Source: Angiostrongylus vasorum | Taxonomy: Eukaryota; Nematoda; Chromadorea; Rhabditida; Metastrongylidae | Direction of reading: 5' to 3' | DNA: 64,000 nucleotides | Assembly: GCA_018806985.1 (NCBI GenBank) | Contig: JADANN010000458.1 | Coordinates: 3,770,774 to 3,834,773 of the forward strand | Part shown: in pieces, positions 23,055-33,689 of the stretch | How positions within the stretch are numbered: position 1 is the first letter of the stretch | Layout: each line of letters opens with the position of its first letter | Made by a program: the position numbers and the translations under genes | Notes under the pieces: model-generated | Databases searched by the model: none | The model's input: only the letters and a program-made list of their open reading frames with translations | What the model was told of the DNA's origin: nothing

Positions 23055-23440
23055 ATGCTGACTTCAATGTACAAACTTTTATTTACTGCCTATTATTCTT
23101 TCATGGCAGGGTACTATGTGAAACACAACCACAATGATACTGAGCTATTTGCAAACACGGAACCCCAGGCCAGCTTCGAACACCGATTACCCCTTCGAGG
23201 AACTCACGTGTTACCACTGCACCCTTGCTTTGCCTCTTTCTCAGCCAGTTTTTACCTAACGCTTTTACCAATCAGCAAAACCCATCAACGGGAATAATCC
23301 GGAGATCACAAATCAATATTGAGCCCAGTTAATCAGCGGCTGTAGTCGAATTCACAACGTATGACTTTTTATTTATTATCTAATAATTTTTCATGGCAGG
23401 TACTTTGTGAAATATAGCCACTGAAATATTTTCTCCTAGA
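23055..23440. mobile_element. Fold-back family A, two degenerate pieces
   Basis: 'tttatttactgcctattatt' near 23087 and again 'atttattatctaataa' near 23370, each followed by a 'catggcagg' block and a 'gtgaaatata/aca' block. The second follows a 'cccagttaatcag' block. Much diverged. Confidence 0.5.
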
Positions 23441-24460
23441 TTATGAGGAAACACAAGTTCGACATCAAAGTATTCGAGTCCTATTGCAAAGGTGGATGTA
23501 CATTCAAATTTGTATATACGGGCAGAGACGCTTCCAAGAGAGGAACTGTGGGAGAATCACTACAATGAAGGTTATGGATGAGATACTAGAAGAAGGCAGA
23601 CCTTTGTACATCGATAATTGGTGTATACCAGAAGTCTCTCGTTGACCAGAAGTCTATTAGAAAGAGGAAAGCATCTAACTGACATATGCGGGAGAAAAGG
23701 AAAGGAATTCCAACACAAGTTTTCCGTAGTAAGCTGCATAGAAGATAATCGAAGGCTCAGCAGAGTCGAAGTGATGTAACGCTGCTCAAGTGGAACGAAA
23801 AAAAGCGATTTAATCATGTTTTCCACTTCGTACGATTCTTCATTCAATGCAAAGTCTTCAAAACCACAACTGGTCGATAGCTACAACCAAAGTGTTCGTG
23901 GATTCAAGCGACAAAACGAGCAAGTAGTACGCGCAGTTTTTTTGATATGGCTGAAATATGTACCACTTTTATTCTTCCTAGTTTAGGCACGGACACCTTT
24001 TATACGACTAGGTCACATGAACTTTTATGGTGAGCGTGTGGAGGGTCTGTTGCGACGTTAACGAGAAAGTCCCAATCAATGAGTTCAAGATAGATGCTTA
24101 CCAATGTTTCTCTACATACGTCCACTTCTTAAATATGGCTAAAATGTATCGGTTGACCAGTGGGATATAGAATACTAGTTGATAGGTATCTGCCTACTGT
24201 GGATGGAATGCTCGACTTCCTTAGTTTGCCACACGGGACTTTTTGTCGCGTAGTCGTGTGTGCTGCATAATCTCAAACTTCGGTAGTTAAATCGTTTGTA
24301 CATATAATATTTACACAACAGTGGAATGAGACTAGAAATGTATGTACAATGTACAGTCGCGTAATATGTAGGATGGTGTGACGCGTCTAAAGAGATGTAG
24401 TCATAACAACACTGAGTCTGCTACGGTATCCTTATGCTGCGTATTGAGGGGAAGGTAAAG
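23441..24460. other. No supported feature
   Basis: Only short frames are present (the longest about 91 codons, minus, 23572-23847), with no recognisable family. Confidence 0.4.
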
Positions 24461-24467
24461 CATAAGA

Positions 24468-24660
24468 GGCTAGCTAGGGATGATAGAGCGACTTAGCCTC
24501 AGGCTGAGGGAGTGGTGTGGCCATAAGTGTGGCACAGGGTACAGAAACGCCGGTAGAAGAAGTTAGGTAGAGACGAGAGAGCGATTTGGCCGCAGAATGG
24601 GGAGTGCTGTGATGTATAAGTGTGACGAAGAATACAATAGTGCCGGTAGAAGAGGTTAGC
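24468..24660. repeat. Two-copy tandem repeat of about 93 bp
   Basis: Two neighbouring units share 'gccggtagaaga' ends and 'agagcgac/att' starts. The minus-strand frame through them repeats a roughly 31-residue unit (LTSSTG ... PxAKSL). The period is a multiple of three, but no promoter or splice context supports a gene. Confidence 0.5.
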
Positions 24661-25630
24661 ATATTAGAAGGTACAAATGAACACATGGTTAATTGATACG
24701 ATGAGAGCTACAATAAATGGTTGTGAGGATAAGATTGCTTGAAATGAGTGGTATGAAGTAGCCTTGATTAGATTACTGTTAGAAGACTGTTGTATGGTAA
24801 CGAGCTGAGCTACAGCAGTGAGAGCGAAGATTATATTAAAGTTGCAATGACACTGTTACGGGAATAAATTATACATACAACAAACACATTGGTACAATAA
24901 GGAAAGCAAAATAATTCAGAAGCGTGCTAGCCAACATAACGCGTGATGGAAAGACGAATGGCAGTACTAAGGACCGTGGCTTGATTCAAGCGAGTGGCGT
25001 GGGTCGCAGGGTTAAGGCACGGGTTGCAAGGTCTAGTCCCTAAGCAATAAGCCGTGCCCGGTGGCATGCCTGGTGGCGTGCTTGGTGGTTAAGACCAAAT
25101 GTGAATGTAGGGGGACGCACGCGGGACTCCTCCCAAAAAAAAAGTTTTTTGTAAATTATCAACTAAGAAATTATTGTGATGACACATCTAGTTGGACGGC
25201 CTGCAGTTTTACATTCGGGACTCCCCGAATGTAAGACTGAATAACCTATCAACTGATCACAATAAGGAGAAAAAAATTTCTTTGCACCAAAACGAACACC
25301 CAGAAAGATTGACGTCTATAGGGTTTATACCGGCCATTGTGTCCCATTATGAAGCGAAGTCAAATCGTCGTGAATGTGTGAATAAATTACCGAGTAACAA
25401 CATGAATCACGAAAAGCGTCTAAACGAGGCATTTGTAAGCCTATCACGCAAAAACAATCACACTGTCTAGTGGTTTAAAAACTTAAATTGTTAACCATCT
25501 TTACAATAGAACTCTACAAATCAAGGGAACTCTTTGAAAGAGGACAGTTTTTCTACAGCAGCTGACGGAGCGCTCCGAATCGAAGCGTCACAGTTCTTCC
25601 ACTTGTATTTCAAAGCAAAGCTAAATGATC
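24661..25630. other. No supported feature
   Basis: A 92-codon plus frame at 25192-25470 has no recognisable similarity. Around 25000-25110 there is a GC-rich run of short 'ggtggcatgcctggtgg' style repeats. Otherwise nothing. Confidence 0.35.
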
Positions 25631-25639
25631 GGGCATAAA

Positions 25640-25928
25640 GAATAAAGGGTAAAGCTCTCGGCGTTGATCAATCCCTGAGGGGATGCGCCATGCGTTCGAC
25701 TTCATTAAGCATCGTTGGAAGTAACTGAATGCATATCTAGCCTTTACAATGACTCGCGGTGGCCTACCGATTCGAGCCAGTGCTGTTATCCTCCCAGACA
25801 AGTCTGGTACCAATTTATCGACCCCGGAAGAATGGAAGGCTTGGTGGGCCATGTGCGCGGTGACCGATTCCACGTGTGTGTCGCAGTGGCGCCTGCAACC
25901 ACTGCGCCACACGCGCCTTCGAGGCATA
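25640..25928 (-). mobile_element. SINE family B, near full length
   Basis: Minus strand: A-box-like 'gtggcgcagtggttg', B-box-like 'ggaatcggtcacc', then the central 'ccaccaagccttccattctt' and the end 'agagctttaccctttattc'. The tRNA-like head has drifted, so this is not a tRNA gene. Confidence 0.8.
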
Positions 25929-25929
25929 G

Positions 25930-27090
25930 GTAGAGGCAATATATTGTTCTTCCGATATGCTAGTTTACATGCGTGTTAGCACCTTTTGATCAGATGTCGA
26001 ATGAGTAGAATATTATGACTTTAGACTCCGATTTTTAAAAAAGTTCATTTTTCAACTCGTCAAACCAAATCGTCCAAATCCTACCCCCAAAGAATAAAAC
26101 CAGAGCATTGAATTATCACCAAGAAGTTGCACAGAGAACTTTAACAGATATTACCGATATTGAGCAAGAAATCATTTTTTCTGAGTTTGTTCGGGAACAG
26201 AGACTGCTGCTTGACAACGATGCAAAGATAGCGAAAACATCGAAGTAGAACACGGGTACTACGACGATGTCAACGTACAGCAGCGTTCCTGTAAAGTCCC
26301 ACGACGACTAAATTTTTCGCGAACGAATCGAGTAAGTACAGAGAGGGTACATAGCTTCATTGTTTAGGGTACGCATGATTTGCATGAATTGTCCTTAGCG
26401 GCATGTGTCCAAAACATCTATGGCGAGTATTTAGGGGCTTGGCTTCAATTCCCCAACAAAAAGCCAAATAACGCCTCCAGCAATGTGTGTTAAACAACTA
26501 TGTTGCGAAGCTCTACCTCGTCTGGCATACACGCTAGACCCTCGCGAGCCAAATACCACATTTGGTAAACTTTAACAATTATATGTTGGGGAAATTACAA
26601 GCAATCTAAACCCTTACTGAGTTCCGGCTTTTCTTTTTTTTTGGAAAGGACAACTATATGAACTACTTTTATGATTAATTCGATAGAAGAAAATCTCTTC
26701 TACAAATTTATAGAGTTCTGGACACTTAAACTATTATAGTTACCAGAAATTATTATCAATTACTGAAACACCAGCTTCGTCGCGAACGGGCTAAGAACGT
26801 AGGACTAAGCCTCAGAGTCAAGCCCAAAGGGTCAGATTCCGCCTTCCACATTTAACTTGTCAGAATATAAAGTCGAACCGAATGGAAAGGCTGTATAATG
26901 GCGTTCTTGCACAAGAATAGAAAGCCAAAAAACAATGACTATTGCCCAATATACCCTCGCATTGTCTAGACCACTGCCGAAGCCATGCATTCAGGACTCA
27001 CAATCCCACGGATATTCTCGGAAAATGTCGTGGTACTTCTTCTCGGAAATACTGGAGAGGAAAGGAATACATTGGCTTTACTATAACACC
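25930..27090. other. No supported feature
   Basis: AT-rich sequence with short chance frames up to the edge of copy 3. Confidence 0.4.
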
Positions 27091-27361
27091 ACACGTTGCA
27101 AAAAACAGTAAAATGACGTCGTCATGAACATTTCCATAGATTTGCTCAAACAATTCAGTTGCCATCGTCCACTGTGTTATGTACACACTTCTAGTCTAAA
27201 CAGAAACAACAAAAGGAAGATTTCCAAAGACAATAAATATCATATCCTTTCAACACAAACACAACAATATCAACGAAACATTTTTAGGAAAGTACTCTTA
27301 CAACCAAAAAAACGGTTGAAAGCAGTTTATAAGAGAAAACTGCCACTTTGCACGTGCTTTC

Positions 27362-27540
27362 TCAAATCATTTCATCGGATGCATCAGCGCGACTTCTACG
27401 AGGAAAGCATTTCCGGGCCAGCATGTCGATTTCCCTTCGTTGCTCAGCATTCCTTAAGAATACCATGTTAAGAAGAGGAAAACGTTCGAATTCGAAAACG
27501 TTCAAAGAAACCACTTCAATGCTGCTCTTATGGCCGTGCC
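27362..27540 (-). pseudogene. Zinc-finger gene family, last exon, copy 3
   Basis: Open from the acceptor (ataccag) to TGA: HKSSIEVVSLNVFEFERFP, then MVFLRNAEQRREIDMLARKC and FPRRSRADASDEMI. It is conserved against copy 2, which has indels. The sequence is basic and may be a nuclear-targeting tail; that is inference. Confidence 0.55.
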
Positions 27541-27734
27541 TGGTATACTGCAAACCTTTTAAAAAACAGTGAAACAGAGAATAAAGAAATATTGTGTGGG
27601 TCTCAACCCCTTGGAAAAGTCTCTACTTCCAACCACTGCTTTTGCTACAGAAACTAACTTAGGAGGTTTGCATAAAAAATTTTGTGAGCAAGTTTTGAAA
27701 CGTTCTTAATAGAATTCATAAAGGGCCGTCATAT

Positions 27735-27828
27735 GCTGGTCGCCAAGCGATAACAACTCCTACATAACCGACTATTTGAAGGATCATTTACTACGAACTC
27801 CTGCTTAGTTATTCCATAAGGTCTAATT
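27735..27828 (-). pseudogene. Zinc-finger gene family, RPYGI exon, copy 3
   Basis: The acceptor is a T-run plus CAG, followed by RPYGITKQEFVVNDPSNSRL. Copy 2 aligns without gaps across about 30 residues. The 3' end is uncertain. Confidence 0.45.
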
Positions 27829-28324
27829 CTGAAAAAAAATGTGCTGCATTCAAGATGTATCCCATCCAATGTTATCTTGTGTGCACATAGTTCTGGTGAC
27901 TTCAAAAAGGGCACCCTTTGTAGGAAGAAAAAACAGTGGTCAGAAGGTCGGAAGTGATTTCGATCACTCTCCTGCTGCGTTCTCAGGTCACAACCGAGCG
28001 CTACCATCGTCGTTGTAGTCACTGTTAATTGAATCAACATCTAAAGGGCTTCTGAGTGCTGTAAAATTTGATTCCACACTTGTAACACCAATGGGTGAGG
28101 TGTCTCAATGTCTTCGTTTACGTCTCTTTTCATCTTCACACAGAACAGCTTTCCGATGACTATTTAACTTTAAATAGAGACGGATTCCTAAACGTGAGCC
28201 AATAAACACCATTAGTTCCTCATTCGAGAACTCCAAAGCCAGTGCCGAAATCTAGTGTGCACGGGAAACTACGCGAACGCTCCAATTAAGATTTCATTCC
28301 TCAACGAATGCCACATTGCATATC

Positions 28325-28520
28325 AGTATATCCTTCAAGGCTCTGAAGAAAGCGATACTGCCGAAACGTCAGCTACTGTTGTATTGTGTGTTTTTGTACG
28401 GAAGTAAATGTATGCTGTACAACAACCTCGTGGTTACTGAACAAGAAAACGACGTATTTATAATCCAGTGCCGAGATTAATAGAAAGTCGATCCCAGAAA
28501 GTGAATGCCAGAGTGTTTGC
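28325..28520 (+). mobile_element. PLE 3' end P2
   Basis: Aligns with the inverse of P1's 3' region: hammerhead-like core, 'attgtgtg' stretch, 'caacctcgtggttactgaac' and 'tttataatccagtgccgag'. It has no family A insertion and so shows the empty site. No coding part remains. Confidence 0.65.
28339..28375 (+). ncRNA. Hammerhead-ribozyme-like motif in P2
   Basis: Order: GGCT, CTGAAGA, AAGCGATACTGCC (a weak stem II here), GAAA, CGTC, AGCT. Stem I (GCT/AGC) and the conserved core are intact, but stem II is one base poorer than in P1. Confidence 0.5.
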
Positions 28521-28954
28521 AGAACTTTCCTGTGCTGAATCTCAGAAGCTACCTCACAGTGGAGAGGTCTGCAGCACAATTAGGTTCCGAGTAGGTTTTC
28601 ATTTCCAACGCAATGTCCATTGCTTGTTAGAAACACAGTTTAAAAATGGCACCCCTTTTCCTGGTCACCAGTAATGAACGACAACGCTAGTCTCTTATCA
28701 TCTCACCAAAAAAGGTCGATTTATAAAGTCAGTTCCATAAGCACGTATTGCCATTTGGAATAAACACTGTTAACTGAAACCATTACTTCTAACTAAACTC
28801 AAAGTTACTCACTACCATCTAAGACGCTAAAGACCATGAATAGAGCTAATTTCTTCCACAGCAACTGCTAACTGTATTTGTAAACACTCTGGACAAGTTC
28901 TGTTACATACAGAGCTTGCAGAGTCCGTATTAAAAAGTGTATTTAGAGCATCAC

Positions 28955-29066
28955 CAACATAGCTGATTCCACTTTAGCCGTTGGATCATTGGGATGGCAC
29001 TTGTGGACATGAACGGAGGCGCGATTCATACGGTCGAAACCTTGACCACATACTGTACAACGGAGC
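28955..29066 (-). pseudogene. Zinc-finger gene family, C2H2 exon, copy 3
   Basis: A 112-nt exon with acceptor 'gatttttag' and donor after ATGTTG (gtgatg). It encodes LRCTVCGQGFDRMNRASVHV then HKCH, with all four zinc ligands (C-x2-C-x12-H-x4-H) kept. Most differences from copy 2 are third-position or conservative, which suggests the finger was under constraint after the copies parted. Confidence 0.65.
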
Positions 29067-29269
29067 CTAAAAATCACAGCAGTCACAAAAGTTGAAATTG
29101 AAGGTTTATTAACCACGCGACTAGCCTAACCTACAGCCTCACGCATTAGACTGTTTCAAAAACTAATGGCTTCTTTTTGTTTCACGAGTTTATGGATTTT
29201 TTATAACAAACATTTATTCCTTACATCGCTATTGTACCACCTTCAGGCCTATCTGTTTTCTAACTAACT

Positions 29270-30400
29270 TAACTTCACTTGTTACTGTGTGGCCTTTTTC
29301 TAGAAGTTACCACGTGATTTAAGCTGGTTGAAATGACAGCCTATGAAACTCAGGGACAGGCCTGAATGGATTCCCACTATCCACTCACACGAGGGTCGGC
29401 TTAATGATCGGTTTGAGTGGATATTAACTCATTTTCTCTGCGGCCATTTATTTTTCTCTGGTCAGTTTTTTTTTGTACCTTTGCAAACAAGAAATAACTT
29501 AATGAAAGCAAAACCGTGGTGGTCGGCATCGTCCCTCGACACACATTCGTAGCCTTAATAATTTGTAAAAAGAAAACAAGTGGTTTTTTCAGACTTGTTA
29601 AGTTCGTGGGGGAAAAGGTCATTTAAAATGGATGCATACAAAAAGTAGCGGTATATAGTTTAAATATGTGACAAAAACCGTCTACCAAATGCTGACGGCA
29701 ACGTAATTTTCCAGCTGACGAGTTCTTTTTTAGCGCATAAACAAGAAAGTATTCGAGATACATCAAAACAAAGGATGAAATGACTCAAAGAATGCGTAGA
29801 AAGCAGGAAATACCGAGTATTAGCAAAACACATAGAAAATCCGAATTACACCGACGAAAATGATCGGAGGCATTTGCTTGTTCGTGCGCAACGACCGGCG
29901 TGAGTGGGGGATCCACTCACAGCGGGGACTTTGCGATTCAAATAGATGTGCAAGTCAAGCGGATTTAGGCATAGGTTACTGAGCAAAAAGCATATCGTTT
30001 TGCTTTGTGAAGTTGAACTTTAACAGAGACAATGGAAGCAACTCGTCCTTAAAGCACAGGCTAGTAAAAGGTCTCCAATACGCAGTGCAGAGATGCTATG
30101 AAAGGACTGGCACTGTAACCAAGAGCTTCGGTGACAAAGAGGATCGGAGGACTATTGTGACAAATTGGTGGCAGGATCAATACCATCTAAAAGAGATAGA
30201 CGTAGTTGAATCTCTAGAACTACTGCAAAACGTGGATAAGATTTCAGCGTTGGGCAACCAGCAAGGAATCGTTGTTCTAAAGACTGGGAAAGTAACAAAG
30301 CTGGGTACATCTATATGAGAGCAGCACCAAGCTAGTAATAAAAACGGGCAAAAAATTTAAGAACTTTTGTTCTCAACTCATCCTGGGCTACGAGAGTTGC
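29270..30400. other. Unassigned insert with an open frame at 30007-30318
   Basis: This stretch has no counterpart in copy 2, where the two flanking blocks lie close together. It holds a 103-codon plus frame (core RLVKGLQYAVQRCYERTG). No known family was recognised and no codon evidence was tested. It may be part of an unrecognised element inserted in copy 3. Confidence 0.3.
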
Positions 30401-30484
30401 TTCTCGATAGCAGTACGATATACGATGAAAAGTAAATTCTAGACGACAACCAACAAGACTCAGTACAGTGTTGGACTAGTAAAC

Positions 30485-30573
30485 ATTTGCGGAGTCCTAA
30501 TTTCCATCCAACGAAGGTTGTGGTGACTGTTTGGTGGTCTGCTGCCCACAAATTCATCGCGACTTTCTGAGTC
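30485..30573 (-). pseudogene. Zinc-finger gene family, SES-rich exon, copy 3
   Basis: Acceptor 'tttcgccag', donor 'gtttac', 89 nt. Reads DSESRDEFVGSRPPNSHHNL then RWMEIRTPQM. The frame is open here, while copy 2 is shifted. Confidence 0.45.
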
Positions 30574-31081
30574 CTGGCGAAATAACCGCAGCTAAGAAGA
30601 GGTCGCATGAAAACGATGATGTGCATCGAAAATCGTCAAGTATATATACGGCGTTTATCAGAAAAGATATGTGAAACACTGTATCCCACACCATACTCAT
30701 TGAATCAATCGACCACCGCTTTCATAAGCACCTCGTCAACCACTTCTAAAGAAAAAAAATCAACAACGAATTCACTGCTGAAAGTGGCGCCATTGTAGTA
30801 TCCTTTGCTTTAGAACTTAAAAAATGTCAGTCTTCCACAGTAAGCAGCCTTGAACGTTTTTGTAAAAATGTACAAGTACGTGTATAACCCATCAATTTTT
30901 TCATTTTTACTGGCAAAGTTTTCCTTCAATCCAGTTTTCTCACATCAAACTTGTTGTCCAAAATTGTTCACTGTAGTTCAGTTTTCCATATCTAGTAAAG
31001 GACAGTATCCATCTCTAGTTTGCACTAAGCACCCGACTTAACCAACATGGTTTTAAACTGTTTTACTATTTTTCTTAGAAA

Positions 31082-31471
31082 TACTTACCCGGATGCATGG
31101 ATGGCCCATACTCACTGGTTGTGCGGACCCCAGCACACTCTCCACTTTTCGGAGTTTTGCTGGTTTAGCCATTGTGCTTCCCTGGAGTCCCGAGGTCAGG
31201 CTGGCCAAAGTCTGCCCCAGGTCGTCGCCACTCTAGGCAGTCGCCGCCCTTGTGAATGAAAGAGAGATTTGCTACCATGCGACTAGTTTGATACCAGGAC
31301 GGTGGTGGATTCTAGTGTTGGTTTACTCATAGCTGGGCTTCCTGATGGAAACGGCAGTCACCTTCTCCCATTGGAAGACCCTGCGGGGCGGATGAATCTC
31401 CCTGCTGTACACCGCAGTCTGACACCCAGGAACACCCCTCAACCACGATGAGACCGTAAACCGTTGAGAGG
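31082..31471 (-). mobile_element. SINE-like element D inserted in copy 3
   Basis: Flanked by imperfect duplications 'ttcttagaaa' (31072-31081) and 'ttgttggaaa' (31472-31481). Copy 1 has the uninterrupted sequence near 661-670. The element is full length (about 390 bp), with the RTE-leader head and RTE-like tail. Confidence 0.75.
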
Positions 31472-31841
31472 TTGTTGGAAATAAGCGACATAGAAATGGA
31501 TTAATTACATCCACAATTTGTTGGTGCACAAAATCCCCTATTTAATCAAACAGAAACAAAATATCTTCTAGGAACATACTGTACCTTCTAATAGTAAGAT
31601 GGGTGGCGACGTGAGCCCACGCGCATTCTTTGCCGTAATCCAGTGCTCGCATAACTAAACTGCTTACGTTGGTTAGCAACATTTGTAGAAATAAAGCCCT
31701 GTTCGCAATGCGAAAACGTGCAAAGATAGAACTGGCGAGTAGTAACGAATAGCAATGTTCGAAGAGTTAATGTTAACTAAAAATTGCCAGATCACAAAGC
31801 AGAGTGATCGAACGGGCTGGAAAACGTATTGCAGAACATAC

Positions 31842-32021
31842 CTGACACTGTTTCGGGGCACTTCCAGGGCCTTTTTCCTTAATGGATATCAAACCCGAGG
31901 CAGGGAAGAGCGCCTTTGTATCCTTCTGGTAAAATGAAAAGTTGACCGACAATTGCTGCAAAAGCTATGAATCGCACGTCACGTGGTCAGTTTCACCCAT
32001 AACATCATTCACTGGACGCGA
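31842..32021 (-). pseudogene. Zinc-finger gene family, exon 2, copy 3
   Basis: 180 nt against 181 in copies 1 and 2. The missing base lies in the GSAPETV codons. A TAG stop follows CDS near the middle. Splice sites (ttcttacaag; gtatgt) are kept. This copy is a pseudogene at this exon. Confidence 0.6.
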
Positions 32022-32109
32022 CTTGTAAGAATACAATAGGATTACTTCATCTAACTTTAATTACTGGTGCAAAATCACTAGTTTGTTAAGTAGTAACAGC
32101 TGATAGTAT

Positions 32110-33560
32110 CAACATGTACAAAAGCACGTACAATACAACAGCCGCCAACGTCTCGGCAGTATCGCCTTCTTCAATGCCTTTTTCTGCGTGCCTTCTACTG
32201 AGGAGAAACAGCTGATTAGAGTAGCACATCGTTGATGACTGCAACATCCTACATCACAAGTCCATGAGAAGGTACGGGAAGCAGATCACGTTTGTTCTCT
32301 GGGCACTCCTCCTTACTATTCATTGCAGAATTTTCGGCATTTATCCAAAAAGCCTCAAGAACTTTGCGCGCTGGTGTTTTGGCATCCTGTGTTAGGATAG
32401 TGAGTTTCATATCAAAATCGTCTCCGCTGTGCTTTTGTATCCCATGCGTCCCTAGTGGGGTACTTTGTCTTGCTTTTCGTTTGCCATCTAGGTGTTCTTT
32501 TTGTGCGATACATAAAAGTCTGCCCGTTTCGCCAATATATTCGTCTCCGTAAGTGCCACAAGAGACCAGGTATATCGTACCTGAACGCATGCAGTTACCC
32601 TCCCCTGCCATAAGGGCTAATTACGCATTTCTGTGTTTCACATAGACCGTCATACAGGGTTACGAACTAACTGGCGACGAAAAGGACTCGGTGCTATTTC
32701 TACTACTGTAAATGATTCCTTTAGACCTGTCCTTCTAAGCATCGTTTTATAGCTACACTTACTTCATCTCTAATAAAGGGCAACATAAACGAGATTTTCA
32801 TGAGTCCAACTCTTTCGTTTCGGGGGCGTCGCTCTCCTTCTAAGCTTATCTCGTCTGGTTACTATTTCGTAGCCATTTGAGATAGCTATTTGCCGAGCCA
32901 AGGCACGCGATTCTTCCTTTAGTTCCCTACTTGTCCACACAGAGGTGGCTGTTTGAACCATGTTTCTCACAAGCGCCCTCTTTGTGTGTGAAGGGTGGGA
33001 AGAGAGGAAATGAAGAAGGTCGCTGTTGATACTTGGTTTTCGGCGCCACTTTGCCATGTAAATGCTGTATGATAAGTCAGTTTGAACATTAAGGATTGGA
33101 AGCCAATTTTTTTCCGGCTCCTCTCAGGTGAATTTAATGTAGTCGGACTGCTCGTTCAATAATTCAAAGCGTTTGTCCATCTCTTTCTTCGTAGAGAAAA
33201 CGAAAAAACAATCATCTACAAATCCACGGCAGAGTAGCGACCGGAGATAGATAACGGGGGGCTTCTATTTTAGACACAAACGCAATGGCAAGACTTGCTA
33301 CCGGACGCTATCCCATTGCTAACCCTCTCATTTGCGCACCATCCTCGCACAGGATGCCAAGGGACCAACACGCAAATTTCTTGATGCTTTTTGGGTAAAT
33401 GCCAAGGATCTCAGGATGAATAGATGGCAAGAGACCACACGTGATCTCGCCTCGTAGCTTCGCATCGACTTTTGATGTGGAGTGGTGCACTTATCAACCA
33501 TATGCGGTTCTAACCAACCGTTCTTCCTCAACAGAAGGCACGTAAGAAGCGGTAGGTTTC
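32110..33560 (-). pseudogene. PLE copy P3 (RT C-part, GIY-YIG, 3' motif)
   Basis: Minus strand in order: an RT piece with a VDDC motif (about 33240-33200; Y/FVDD is the catalytic box of PLE RT); EMDKRFELLNEQSDYIKFT; NWLPILNVQ; the thumb region SSHPSHTKRALVRNMVQTAT (32770-33057); then TIYLVSCGTYGDEYIGETGR, EHLDGKRKARQ and PLGTHGIQKHSGDDF (32249-32611, GIY-YIG type); then a hammerhead-like motif at 32141-32179. Stops and frameshifts occur in the RT, so it is not functional. An intact PLE would encode one protein joining RT and endonuclease. Confidence 0.8.
32141..32179 (-). ncRNA. Hammerhead-like motif in P3, altered
   Basis: Minus strand: GGC, ATTGAAGA (C3 of the core changed to T), GGC-loop-GCC, GAGA in place of GAAA, CGTT, GGC. 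Two core changes make activity unlikely. Confidence 0.4.
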
Positions 33561-33689
33561 TCGAGAACCTGTTGACCACGTGATTACCACGTGGATTCCC
33601 ATCTTTCTCTATGTGTTCTATTGGCGTAATAGGTTCATATCAATGTACCCTTCCAGGTTATTTTTTTCCAAGCTATTTTGTCTTGAATA

